Source: Massilia sp. CFBP 13721
Lineage (GTDB): Bacteria > Pseudomonadota > Gammaproteobacteria > Burkholderiales > Burkholderiaceae_D
DNA: 64,000 nt
Reading direction: 5' to 3'
Assembly: GCF_014842025.1 (NCBI RefSeq)
Contig: NZ_JACYUY010000005.1
Location: 225,116 to 289,115 of the forward strand
Positions within the stretch are counted from its first letter, which is position 1. Every line of letters starts with the position of its first letter. Below the pieces are notes generated by a model that was not told the DNA's origin, searched no databases, and saw only the letters and a list, made by a program, of their open reading frames with translations. Positions 46,801 through 54,822 of this stretch are shown in pieces. A program made the position numbers and the translations under genes.

Positions 46801-47012
46801 GCTTCGGCATGGGCGCGCACCACACCAGCCAGCGAACATTCGTCGGTCAGCGCCAGCGCCGAATAGCCCAGCCGCACTGCCCGCTCCACCAGTTCCTCGG
46901 CGTGCGATGCGCCTTGCAGGAAGGAGAAATTCGACAGGCAGAACAGCTCAGCATAATCAGGCAAATGAGCGGGCAAATCCTGCGTCGGCAGCAAGGGCGG
47001 CGGTGACGGCAT
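43821..47012 (-). CDS. dnaE2: Error-prone DNA polymerase DnaE2
   Basis: 1063 residues, an alpha-subunit paralogue of DNA polymerase III used in SOS mutagenesis. PHP domain at the N-terminus (CLSNFSFLQGASHAEELVERAVRLGYSALALTDECSLAGVVRAH), catalytic aspartates in PDIDVDFEHQRRE, the tip KDLLRPTT with FLTLEDETGN near the OB domain at the end. It is shorter than DnaE (~1160) and fits the DnaE2 length. A perfect LexA box lies 30 bp upstream. The usual partners imuA and imuB are not adjacent. Confidence 0.95.
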   Translation of the reverse strand: MPSPPPLLPTQDLPAHLPDYAELFCLSNFSFLQGASHAEELVERAVRLGYSALALTDECSLAGVVRAHAEAKKAALPFIVGAHFHLRHPGGDPALSLILLAQNRNGYGNLSEFITLGRTRAEKGTYFLTPDDIANPPPEFAHLQGMPDCLAILLPAYPGHEPKDVDRLHEQAKWVATQFPGRAWLGLVLLHRAFDEAHQATVEEVGWQHRLPIVALGHVVMHVRSRKPLQDTLTATRLNKPVDECGYGLAQNAEQHLRARLRLANIYSRAALNETLRIASLCTFSLDELRYEYPNEVVPKGHTASSFLRAETYIGAHRRFKEGIPAKVQAQVEHELGLIAEMGYEHYFLTVYDIVHFARANNILCQGRGSAANSAVCYCLGITEVDPARANLLFERFISKERNEPPDIDVDFEHQRREEVIQYIYNKYGRTRAALAAVVISYRPKSALRDSGRALGVDLGIIEKVCKSHRWFDSKADLLNRLAESGLDPEAPLSRQWAILATQLLNFPRHLSQHPGGFVIARGKLSRLVPIENAAMADRSVIQWDKNDLEELGLMKVDVLALGMLSMLRRALELVSLRHGSLFEMQDIPPDDKATYDMICAADTVGVFQIESRAQMSMLPRMKPRVFYDLVIEVAVVRPGPIQGGMVHPYLRRRQGLEPVRYPSEEMRAALGRTLGVPIFQEQVMQVAILGAGFTPGEADQLRRAMAAWKRKGGLEQYYDRIVRGMLERGYELEFAEAIFSQIQGFGEYGFPESHAASFALLAYASSWLKCHEPAAFLCALLNSQPMGFYSPSQLVQDAQRHGIEVRPVDIAISGWESTLEELHDLTRQPAVRLGLSLQRSMSREAAARIEDARAIRPFDNVADLARRAGLDRADLQVLAGANALRSLAGHRREALWQAVGGVPDKDLLRPTTVDEEMPVLAAPSEGDEIVGDYRAQGLTLGRHPLALLRKQLLAQRFMPSSVLNDYADGQLARGCGLVTVRQRPGTAKGVLFLTLEDETGNVNVIVWPDLVEHQRREVLGANLLGVYGIWQSQGLVKHLVAKRLVDLSHLLGRLTTGSRDFC

Positions 47013-47041
47013 CGGCGAATGAAGATTGTGAGTTCACAAAC

Positions 47042-47061
47042 TACTGTACAAAAACACAGTA
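47042..47061 (-). promoter_or_regulatory. LexA (SOS) box of dnaE2
   Basis: TACTGT-N8-ACAGTA, with the canonical CTGT-N8-ACAG core and matching flanks on both sides, at 47042-47061. It is 29 bp upstream of the dnaE2 start at 47012. This is the E. coli/Burkholderiales-type SOS box. It strongly suggests LexA control of dnaE2. Confidence 0.93.
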
Positions 47062-47155
47062 TAACCGACGAGATCAACTTGGCAATTGATTTCCGTGCGG
47101 ATAGGAACGTTGGCACGCCCCTGCCGAACAGCCTGTTTCATGCGGATGGCTTAGC

Positions 47156-48619
47156 ATGACGAACAGACAATATCCCTACATGACCACGACACGCATGGCA
47201 TCCGACCGCAAAACTCTGTTCCTCGAAGGCTCCATCCCGCGCGCACTGACCACGCTCGCCATCCCCATCATCCTGGCCAACCTGCTGCAAACCGGCTACC
47301 AGCTGACCGACGCCTTCTGGGTCGGCCGCCTGGGCGCGGCGGCGGTGGCGGCGATTTCGGTCAGCTTTCCCGTCACCTTCCTGGTCATTGCGCTCGGCTC
47401 GGGCCTGGCCATGGCCGGCGCCACCATGACGGCGCAATACGTCGGCGCCGGGCGCCAGGACATGGTAAACCACGTCGCCGCGCAGACCATGCTGATGGTC
47501 GTGATCACATCGGTGCTGTTCGGCGCCCTCGGCTTCATGCTGGCGCCAACACTCCTGCGCCTGCTCGGCGTGGCGCCGGAAGTGTATGCCGGCGCGCTCG
47601 GCTTCCTGCGCGTCTCGTTCGCCGGCATCATTTTCGTGTTCATGTACGCCATGTTCCAGGCGCTGATGCGCGGCGTCGGCCAGACGAAGATCCCGCTGAT
47701 GATCGTCGCCGGCACGGTGCTGCTGAATTTCATTCTCGACCCGCTGTTCATCTTCGGCTGGGGGCCGATTCCGGCACAGGGCGTCATGGGCGCGGCCTAC
47801 GCCACCTTGGTCACGCAGGCGCTGGCGGCCGGGCTGGGCATGATGATCTTCCTGCGCGGGCGCCATGGCATCGCGCTCAGCTGGAAAGGATTCATCCCGG
47901 ACGCGCCCTATTTGAAACGCGCGTTCTTCCTCGGCCTGCCGGGGTCGGTCGAACTGTCCACGCGCGCGCTCGGCCTGATGGTGATGTCCTTCCTGGTGGC
48001 GAGCTTCGGCACGCTGGCGATCGCCACCTACGGCGTCGGCTCCAACATCCTGCAGGTGATTACCATCCCGGTGATGGGCGTGGCGATGGCGGTGGCGACG
48101 CTGGTCGGCCAGAACATCGGCGCCGGCAATGTCGAGCGCGCCGAACGCATCACCTGGCTCGGCACCGTGGTCAGCTTCGTCATCCTCACGCTGCTGGGCG
48201 GCTTCGCCTGGCTGTGCGCGCCCTGGCTGGTGCGCTTTTTCATTCCGGACGATCCGGCGGTGATCGCCGGCGGCGCCCATTTCATCCGCATCATGTGCCT
48301 GGCCTGGGGCGGCATCGGCATCCAGCTGTGCATCGTGTCGGCCTTCCGCGCGTCCGGCAACATGCTCGGTGCGATGATCATCGCGATGGTGTCGCAGTGG
48401 ATGATCCAGTTTCCCATCGCCTATGTGTTGGGCAAGCACACGAGCCTGGGCGCGGACGGGCTCTGGTGGTCGTTTCCGGTCACCAACGTGGCGGTGGCGC
48501 TGATCTCGGTGGCCTGGTTCGCGCGCGGCAGCTGGAAAACGACGCGCCTGACCGCGGACGACGCGCAGGTCGCCGAGGTGAGCAAGGAAACGGCGATCGA
48601 GGAAGCGACGCTACGCTAG
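47156..48619 (+). CDS. MATE-family efflux transporter
   Basis: 487 residues with about 12 membrane helices in two halves, opening with EGSIPRALTTLAIPIILANLLQTGYQLTDAFWVGRLGAAAVAAISVSFPV, a typical MATE/NorM-DinF start. The second half begins near residue ~260 (FFLGLPGSVELSTRALGLMVMSFL). It exports cations or drugs with H+ or Na+. The ATG at 47156 has no clear ribosome site; one at 47180 is the alternative. It is divergent from dnaE2, so the LexA site might also affect it. Confidence 0.9.
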   Translation: MTNRQYPYMTTTRMASDRKTLFLEGSIPRALTTLAIPIILANLLQTGYQLTDAFWVGRLGAAAVAAISVSFPVTFLVIALGSGLAMAGATMTAQYVGAGRQDMVNHVAAQTMLMVVITSVLFGALGFMLAPTLLRLLGVAPEVYAGALGFLRVSFAGIIFVFMYAMFQALMRGVGQTKIPLMIVAGTVLLNFILDPLFIFGWGPIPAQGVMGAAYATLVTQALAAGLGMMIFLRGRHGIALSWKGFIPDAPYLKRAFFLGLPGSVELSTRALGLMVMSFLVASFGTLAIATYGVGSNILQVITIPVMGVAMAVATLVGQNIGAGNVERAERITWLGTVVSFVILTLLGGFAWLCAPWLVRFFIPDDPAVIAGGAHFIRIMCLAWGGIGIQLCIVSAFRASGNMLGAMIIAMVSQWMIQFPIAYVLGKHTSLGADGLWWSFPVTNVAVALISVAWFARGSWKTTRLTADDAQVAEVSKETAIEEATLR

Positions 48620-49228
48620 ATACTTCATCACCATGAACAGCACCGCCTGCACGCTGGCGAACACGACGCCCGACACCAGCACCGCCGACGCCGCGGCCAC
48701 CGCCAGGCCGCCGACGACCCAGTAGCCGTCGCGCTCCAGGATGCCCAGCGCCAGCATGCTGATCGCCAGCGCCGGCAGCATGTTCCCGAGCGGGATCGGC
48801 AGCAGCACCACGATCGCCAGCAGCAGGCAGACCAGCCCCACCAGGTATTCCATCGGCGGCAGCGCCAGGGCGCTGGCGCGCGGGCGCAGCATGCGTTCGG
48901 CGCGTTGCAGCCAGGGGCAGATGCGGGCAATCAGTGCCTGGAAGTCGGCGCGCGCCATCGAACGGCGGGCGATGAAGCCGGGCAGCCACGGCTGGCGTTT
49001 AAAGGCCAGTTGCGCCGCCAGCAGCACCAGCGGCGCGCCCAGGATCACCGAAGTGCCGGGCAGCGCCGGCAGCGCGTTCGGGCAGGCGAACACGAACAGC
49101 AAGGCGCCGAGCGCGCGGTCGGACAGCGCCGCCAGCAAGTCGCCGACCGCGATGCGCTCGCGCGCGTCGTCCTCGGCCAGCCCCTGCAGGATGCTGGATA
49201 ACGCCTGACCACCCGCCCGCTCCATCAT
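48611..49228 (-). CDS. ExoD-family membrane protein (exopolysaccharide synthesis)
   Basis: 205 residues. The sequence [72 protein letters not shown] matches the ExoD family, with about four membrane helices. ExoD of Sinorhizobium influences exopolysaccharide and alkaline resistance. The start overlaps the stop of the upstream TerC-like gene by 4 bp (ATGA), so the two are coupled. Tail-to-tail with the MATE gene (9 bp overlap). Confidence 0.88.
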   Translation of the reverse strand: MMERAGGQALSSILQGLAEDDARERIAVGDLLAALSDRALGALLFVFACPNALPALPGTSVILGAPLVLLAAQLAFKRQPWLPGFIARRSMARADFQALIARICPWLQRAERMLRPRASALALPPMEYLVGLVCLLLAIVVLLPIPLGNMLPALAISMLALGILERDGYWVVGGLAVAAASAVLVSGVVFASVQAVLFMVMKYLA

Positions 49229-50814
49229 CGTGTCCCCTCCACTCCTGCATGCGCCTCTTCCATCTCGACCGGGGCGAGTCGGCGGATCGCCACCCTGGCG
49301 ATGCGGCGCTCTTCCACCGCCAGGATTTCATAATGCAAGCCATTCAGCTCGACACTTTGTCCGACCTCGGGGAAGCGCTCGAAATGCGCCAGCAGGAAGC
49401 CGGCCAGCGACGTGTAGTCGGCATGATCGCCCACCAGCCCATCGGTGTCCAGCACCTGCTCGAGCTGGCGCAGGTCGGCGGTGCCGATGACTTCCCACGC
49501 GCCGGGACCGCGCGCCTGGATCGCCAGTTGCTCGTCCTCGTCCGGGAACTCGCCGGCGATCGCTTCCAGGATGTCGACTGGACTTAACAGGCCTTGCACG
49601 CTGCCGTATTCGTCGGTTACCAGCACCAGCTGGCCGTGCGAGCGCTTGAGCGTATCCATCGCCTTGAGCACGCCGGCGGTGTCGGGCAGGAAGGTCGGCG
49701 CGCGCAGGGGGCTGTCCGCGCCCGTTTCCTGGACGCGCCCGTGCAGCAGCAGCGCGCCGATCAGGTCCTTGGTGCGGGCGATGCCGACAATGTTGTCCAG
49801 TTCGCCCCGGGACACCGGCATCAGGCCGTGCGGCGTGTCCTGCAGCTGGCGCAGGATGTCCTCGACGCTGTTGCCGAGGTCGACCCAGGACACTTCCGAA
49901 CGCGGCGTCATCACCGAGCGGATCGAACGGTCGGCCAGCGTCAGCACGCCGCTGACCATGTTGCGCTCCTCGGCGGCGAAGGCGGCTTCTTCCTCGGTCT
50001 TTTCGTCCTCCACTGCATGCGCGGCGTCGACCCGGTTGCGCCCGCCCATCAGGCGCAGCACGCGGTCGGCGGTGCGCGCGCGCAGCGGCAGGCGCGCCTC
50101 GTTCCGGATCGAGTTACGGCGCGCGAACTGGTTCAGCGCCTCGATCACGATCGAAAAGCCGATGGCGGCGTACAGGTAGCCTTTCGGAATATGGAAGCCC
50201 AGGCCCTCGGCCACCAGCGACAGGCCGATCATCAACAGGAAGCTCAGGCACAGCACGACCACGGTCGGATGCGCGTTGACGAAACGCGTCAGCGCCTTCG
50301 AGGCCAGGATCATGACGCCGATCGAGATGACCACGGCCGCCATCATGACGCCCAGTTCGTCGACCATGCCGACCGCGGTGATGACGGCGTCGAGCGAGAA
50401 CACGGCGTCGAGCACGACGATCTGCGCGACGACGACGCCAAAGGCGGCATAGGCCTTCGAGCTGGTATGCGCATGCGTCACGCCTTCGAGGCGTTCATGC
50501 AGTTCGGTGGTGGCCTTGAACAGCAGGAACACGCCGCCGCCGAGCAGGATCAGGTCGCGTCCGGAAAAGCTGAAGCTTCCCAGCGCAAACAGAGGTTCGG
50601 TGAGCGTGACCAGCCAGGACACGATGGTCAGCAGGCCCAAGCGCATCAGCATCGCCAGCGACAGGCCGATCAGGCGCGCCTTGTCGCGCTGGTGCGGCGG
50701 CAGCTTGTCGGCCAGGATGGCGATGAAAATCAGGTTGTCGATGCCCAGGACAATTTCCAGGACGACGAGTGTGAGCAGACCCGCCCAGATTGCCGGGTCG
50801 AATAGCCATTCCAT
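49225..50814 (-). CDS. TerC membrane protein fused to CBS pair and CorC/HlyC domain
   Basis: 529 residues. TerC domain (~1-240) with about seven membrane helices and the acidic motifs [14 protein letters not shown] and [19 protein letters not shown]; a linker, then a CBS pair (~290-430, including [13 protein letters not shown] and [16 protein letters not shown]), and a CorC/HlyC transporter-associated domain (~440-515). This is the YegH/YoaE type. TerC proteins move manganese and some confer tellurite resistance. The leader was inspected for the yybP-ykoY riboswitch and none was seen. Confidence 0.94.
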   Translation of the reverse strand: MEWLFDPAIWAGLLTLVVLEIVLGIDNLIFIAILADKLPPHQRDKARLIGLSLAMLMRLGLLTIVSWLVTLTEPLFALGSFSFSGRDLILLGGGVFLLFKATTELHERLEGVTHAHTSSKAYAAFGVVVAQIVVLDAVFSLDAVITAVGMVDELGVMMAAVVISIGVMILASKALTRFVNAHPTVVVLCLSFLLMIGLSLVAEGLGFHIPKGYLYAAIGFSIVIEALNQFARRNSIRNEARLPLRARTADRVLRLMGGRNRVDAAHAVEDEKTEEEAAFAAEERNMVSGVLTLADRSIRSVMTPRSEVSWVDLGNSVEDILRQLQDTPHGLMPVSRGELDNIVGIARTKDLIGALLLHGRVQETGADSPLRAPTFLPDTAGVLKAMDTLKRSHGQLVLVTDEYGSVQGLLSPVDILEAIAGEFPDEDEQLAIQARGPGAWEVIGTADLRQLEQVLDTDGLVGDHADYTSLAGFLLAHFERFPEVGQSVELNGLHYEILAVEERRIARVAIRRLAPVEMEEAHAGVEGTR

Positions 50815-50938
50815 GTGATACCTCGTTAATATAAAAACAATGTCGCTCCCGGCTGAACGGAGTGCCTGGTCGGCACGTGCTTACAGCGGGAAGGCGTGTG
50901 CGGACGGCGGCCTTGCCGGATGAACGGCAGGACCGCAG

Positions 50939-51250
50939 TTACACGGGAGGCGGCTTTATAGGCGGGAAAGGCGCGAGGCCGCGCCGCGCGGGGGAAGGCG
51001 GGCTGACGAGACGGCCAGGAAGCACGGCGGCCTGCAGGCGGCCCTCTTCGTTCATGGAATCGTGGAAATCGTAGCCGGCCGGGGGTTCGTCGGCATCGGG
51101 GTCGCCCAGCGTCTGCAGATCGACGCTGTTCGTGAAAGCGCTGGCCTCATGCGTGACAGCGGTGTGCTGTAGCGATGCGACCGAGGTCGACAGCGCAAGG
51201 ACGTTCAGGGGAAACAGCAGGATCAGGAAGATGACGAATACTCGTCGCAT
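50939..51250 (-). CDS. Small exported protein of unknown function
   Basis: 103 residues. MRRVFVIFLILLFPLNVLALSTSVASL is a signal peptide, then a low-complexity mature part with HTAVTHEASAFTNSV and a Pro-rich end. Proteins of this style precede metal-efflux genes in other Burkholderiales. A start in the MRRV position is supported; the ribosome site is weak. It may be co-transcribed with the TerC-like gene (124 bp away on the same strand). Confidence 0.6.
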   Translation of the reverse strand: MRRVFVIFLILLFPLNVLALSTSVASLQHTAVTHEASAFTNSVDLQTLGDPDADEPPAGYDFHDSMNEEGRLQAAVLPGRLVSPPSPARRGLAPFPPIKPPPV

Positions 51251-51339
51251 GGCAGCGTGGTTGGACAGGACGGGTCGAGTATATCAGCTATCCTCCCAAG
51301 CGGTTTTCACGGAACTGGGCAGCAACTTTTTGGGCGCAT

Positions 51340-52134
51340 ATGAACATCAGAAAATTCAACTGCTTCGGCAACGGCGACGGCGGCGGCAATCCCGCGCTGG
51401 TGATCGAGGACGGTCCGGCCGACCAGGCGCAGCGCGCCCGGCTGGCGCATGAACACGCACTGACCTGCGTCTTCATCGACGAAGCGACCGAGCCCTGCGT
51501 GACCGCCACCCTCGACTTCGTCTATCCGCACATGCGCAGTCCATTGTGCCTGCACGCGACGCTGGCGGCGGCGCAGGTGCTGTTCGAGCGGGAGCAACAC
51601 GCGGCGCCGCTCACGGTGAAGACGGCGATGCACGGACAACCCCTGGCCCTGTCGCGCGATGCGCAGACGGTGTTCGTGCGGCTGGCGCGCCAGGCGGCAC
51701 CGCGGGTAGCGGTCGACGGGGCATTGGCCGCGCGCCTGCTGGCGGCGCCGGGGTTACGTCTGGCAAGCGCGCCGGGGATTGCCTCGGTCGGCAGTCCGAA
51801 GCTGTTGATCGAAGTGGCGAACGCCCATACCCTGCACGGCTTGCGGCCCGACCTGGCGGTGATCCAGGCGTGGGGCAAGGCGCATGGCGTGAGCGGCTGC
51901 TACGCCTGGTGCCGTCTTGGCGGGAATGAAGTGGAAGGCCGTAACTTCAATCACCTCGATCCCCTGCTCGAAGACAGTGCGACCGGCGTCGCGGCCGGTG
52001 CGCTGGCCGCCCTGCTCGGCCATGGCCTGCTGCTGCGCCAGGGCCGCGCGCGCGGCAACGATTGCCTCATCCGCACGGCGCTCGAGGGCGACGCCGTATT
52101 GGTCGGTGGCCGGGTAAGCAGCGCCGACAGGTGA
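51340..52134 (+). CDS. PhzF-family protein missing the catalytic glutamate
   Basis: 264 residues of the PhzF (diaminopimelate-epimerase-like) fold: MNIRKFNCFGNGDGGGNPALVI at the N-terminus and LLEDSATGVAAGALAALLGHGL, the family's EDxATGxAAG loop, near the C-terminus. The segment that normally reads (N)LSET(V/A)F, with the catalytic Glu, reads ALTCVFI; the GHPTLG loop reads LHATLA. PhzF homologues are isomerases; here activity may be lost or changed. It stands alone before an FAD oxidase. Confidence 0.85.
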   Translation: MNIRKFNCFGNGDGGGNPALVIEDGPADQAQRARLAHEHALTCVFIDEATEPCVTATLDFVYPHMRSPLCLHATLAAAQVLFEREQHAAPLTVKTAMHGQPLALSRDAQTVFVRLARQAAPRVAVDGALAARLLAAPGLRLASAPGIASVGSPKLLIEVANAHTLHGLRPDLAVIQAWGKAHGVSGCYAWCRLGGNEVEGRNFNHLDPLLEDSATGVAAGALAALLGHGLLLRQGRARGNDCLIRTALEGDAVLVGGRVSSADR

Positions 52135-52220
52135 CGCTGAGGTGAGGCCCACTTCGCTTGCATACCGCCCGCGTTTTTCTATCCTGAAGTCTGGTCAACC
52201 AACCAACGCGGAGGCACACG

Positions 52221-53609
52221 ATGGATACCAAAGTGGTGGACGAGGCTGCGGGGCTGCGGGCCAGTCTCAGGGGCAGCCTGCTCCTGCCGGACGAGCCCGG
52301 ATACGACGAGGCGCGCACGATCTGGAATGCGATGATCGACAAGCGCCCCGGCATGATCGTGCGCTGTGCCGGCGCGGCCGACGTGCGTACGGCGGTGAAC
52401 TTCGCACGCGAGCACGGCCTGGCGCTGGCGGTGCGCGGCGGCGGCCACAACATCGCCGGCAGCGCGCTGGTCGACGACGGCCTGGTGATCGACCTGTCCA
52501 TGATGCGTTCGGTGCGGATCGATCCCCGGGTCCGGCGTGCCTGGGTCGAAGGCGGCGCCCTCCTGCGCGACGTCGACCACGAAGCGCAGGCCTATGGACT
52601 GGCGACGCCGCTGGGCATCAATTCGACCACCGGCGTGGCCGGGCTCACGCTTGGCGGCGGCTTCGGCTGGCTCACGCGCAAGTACGGCATGGCGGTCGAC
52701 AACCTGGTCGCGGCCGATATCGTCACCGCCGATGGCGAGCGCATGCATATCGACAGCGGCAACTACCCCGACCTGTTCTGGGCCATCCGCGGGGGCGGCG
52801 GCAATTTCGGCGTCGTCACCGGCTTCGAATTCGCGCTGCACGAGGTCGGTCCGATGGTGACCGCGGGCCTGATCGTGTTCCCGTTCGCGCAGGCGCGCAC
52901 GGTGCTGCGCCACTACCGCGATTATGTCGCAACCCTTGGCGACGATATCTCGCTGTGGGGCGTGTTGCGCGGCGCGCCGCCACTGCCCTTCCTGCCGACA
53001 GAAGTGCATGGCACCGGCATCGTGGCCCTGGTCTTTTTCTCGCCTGCTGCGCAGGAGGAGGTGCAGGGCGCCATCGATACGGTGCGCTCCTTCGGCACGC
53101 CGCTGGGCGAACACGTGGGCGCGGTGCCCTACACCGCATGGCAGCAGGTGTTCGACCCACTGCTGGTGCCGCCGGCGCGCAACTACTGGAAGTCGCATAA
53201 TTTCAATACGCTCGGCGACGCCGCCCTCGACATCGTGGCCGACTACGCCGGCAGGCTGCCGTCCGCCGACAGCGAGATCTTCCTCGGCCTGATCGGCGGC
53301 GCGGCCAACACCCATGCGCCGGACGAGACGGCCTATCCGCACCGCCAGGCGCTGTGGGCGATGAACGTGCACACGCGCTGGCAGGAGCCGTCCCAGGATG
53401 CCGCCTGCCTGGCCTGGGCGCGGGCCTTCTTCCAGGCCGCCGCGCCCCATGCCGCCGGCGGTGTCTACATCAACTTCCTCAATGAAGACGAAGTCGACCG
53501 GATTGCCGACGCCTACGGGCCGAACTACCAGCGGATGCGGCAGATCAAGGCGAAGTACGATCCCGACAACCTGTTCCGCGCCAATCAAAACATCCGGCCG
53601 GAGGCGTGA
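52221..53609 (+). CDS. FAD-binding oxidase of the berberine-bridge type
   Basis: 462 residues. FAD-binding-4 domain with RGGGHNIAGSALVDDGLVIDLSMM (His that links to FAD in RGGGHN) and AGLTLGGGFGWLTRKYG, then a C-terminal BBE domain (YINFLNEDEVDRIADAYGPNYQRMRQIKAKYDPDNLFRANQNI). The second, cysteinyl FAD link is absent: GVAGLT instead of GVCxLx. GGAGG lies before the ATG. It could oxidise a sugar or an aromatic alcohol; the substrate is not set by sequence. Confidence 0.92.
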   Translation: MDTKVVDEAAGLRASLRGSLLLPDEPGYDEARTIWNAMIDKRPGMIVRCAGAADVRTAVNFAREHGLALAVRGGGHNIAGSALVDDGLVIDLSMMRSVRIDPRVRRAWVEGGALLRDVDHEAQAYGLATPLGINSTTGVAGLTLGGGFGWLTRKYGMAVDNLVAADIVTADGERMHIDSGNYPDLFWAIRGGGGNFGVVTGFEFALHEVGPMVTAGLIVFPFAQARTVLRHYRDYVATLGDDISLWGVLRGAPPLPFLPTEVHGTGIVALVFFSPAAQEEVQGAIDTVRSFGTPLGEHVGAVPYTAWQQVFDPLLVPPARNYWKSHNFNTLGDAALDIVADYAGRLPSADSEIFLGLIGGAANTHAPDETAYPHRQALWAMNVHTRWQEPSQDAACLAWARAFFQAAAPHAAGGVYINFLNEDEVDRIADAYGPNYQRMRQIKAKYDPDNLFRANQNIRPEA

Positions 53610-53614
53610 AGAGG

Positions 53615-54820
53615 CTATGCGGCCGGGCTTTTCAGCAGCCGTGGCAGCGGCTTGCCGCGCGCGCCATGCGGGAACAAGGTGCGCGCGGTGCGCTCCGGGT
53701 CCTGGCCGAACAGTTCGGCGCAGGTCTGGGCGATGAGCGTGTCCAGCGCCAGCGTCGGTTGCAGGTCGCGGCCGTCGAGCAGGCTGGCCGGGGCCAGGCC
53801 GGGCCAGTCCGCCACGACACGCCCGCCCTCGACCGCGCCGCCGATCAGCATGGCCGCCGCCCCGGTACCGTGGTCGGTGCCGCCGGTGCCGTTCACGGCC
53901 ACGGTGCGGCCGAACTCGGTCGCGACCAGGATCGCGGTCTGGCCCCAGGCCTTGTCCAAGCCCGTCCCCAAGCCCTCGCGCAGGCCGCCGACGAGCTGGT
54001 CGAGGTTGCCGAGTTGGGCCGCCAGGCGGTTGTTCTGGCCGCTGTGCGTATCCCAGCCATTGGTTTCGATCATGGCGATGCGCGGACCGTCGGGACGGGC
54101 CAGGAAGCCGGCCGCCATGCGCCCGAGTTCGGCCGGGTTCTGGCGCTTGGTTGCCCCTGCGCCTGCGCCGGCACCGTCGGCCATGCGGCGCGCGTCGAGC
54201 GCCGCCGACCACAGCGCATGCAGCTGCGCATCCTGCGCATACAGCTGCCCGGCACGCAGCAGCAGGTCCTCGTTCGGCTGGGCCAGGGCGGAAGGCGCAT
54301 AGGAAGCCACCTCGACGCCGCCGCGCAGCGCCAGCGGCAGCGTCGGCGCAAAGGCGATCGCGTCATGAGCACTATGGACACCACGGGCACCACGGGCACC
54401 ACGGGGCAGCATGCCCGCCAGCCGGTTCATCCAGCCGTCCTTCAGTGCGAAAGGCGCCGCGGCACCGGTCTCCAGCACGTTCTGGCCATCGAAGTGGGAG
54501 CGGTCGCGATACGGGGAAGCCACCGCATGAAAGAAGCTCGCCTGGCGGGCGCGGTACAGCTCCCCGATGACGGACAGGGCCGGATGCAGCGCGAACATCG
54601 CATCGAGCCTGAGCGCCGCTTCGGGTTCGATCGCCAGCGCGCCGCGCAGTCCGGCATAGGCCGGCTCCGCATAGGGAATCACGGTACCCAGGCCATCGGC
54701 CGCGCCGCGCTGGATGATGAAGACGAAGCGCCGCTCGCCGCCAGCCCCCGCGAATGCCAGGCCCGGCGCCGCCAGCACGGCGGCGCCGGCGGACAGGAAA
54801 TGCCGTCGGTTCAGTCCCAT
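53615..54820 (-). CDS. DUF1501 protein with Tat signal
   Basis: 401 residues from MGLNRRHFLSAGAAVLAAPGLAFA, a twin-arginine signal (NRRHFLSAG), behind GAGGAGA. The domain RRFVFIIQRGAADGLGTVIPYAEPAYAGLR...HFDGQNVLETG...ETNGWDTHSGQNNRLAAQLGNLDQLVGGLREGLG...VATEFGRTVAVNGTGGTDHGTGAAAMLIGGAVEGG is the DUF1501 family (alkaline-phosphatase-like sulfatase fold). It lies 2 bp behind the DUF1800 gene, a pairing that recurs in many bacteria. The function is unknown. Confidence 0.93.
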   Translation of the reverse strand: MGLNRRHFLSAGAAVLAAPGLAFAGAGGERRFVFIIQRGAADGLGTVIPYAEPAYAGLRGALAIEPEAALRLDAMFALHPALSVIGELYRARQASFFHAVASPYRDRSHFDGQNVLETGAAAPFALKDGWMNRLAGMLPRGARGARGVHSAHDAIAFAPTLPLALRGGVEVASYAPSALAQPNEDLLLRAGQLYAQDAQLHALWSAALDARRMADGAGAGAGATKRQNPAELGRMAAGFLARPDGPRIAMIETNGWDTHSGQNNRLAAQLGNLDQLVGGLREGLGTGLDKAWGQTAILVATEFGRTVAVNGTGGTDHGTGAAAMLIGGAVEGGRVVADWPGLAPASLLDGRDLQPTLALDTLIAQTCAELFGQDPERTARTLFPHGARGKPLPRLLKSPAA

Positions 54821-54822
54821 CG

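Noticed and set aside
50815..50938. Manganese-sensing yybP-ykoY riboswitch before the TerC-like gene
   Set aside because: Searched by eye on the minus strand for the conserved core segments; none found. The leader is GC-rich with ordinary dyads only.
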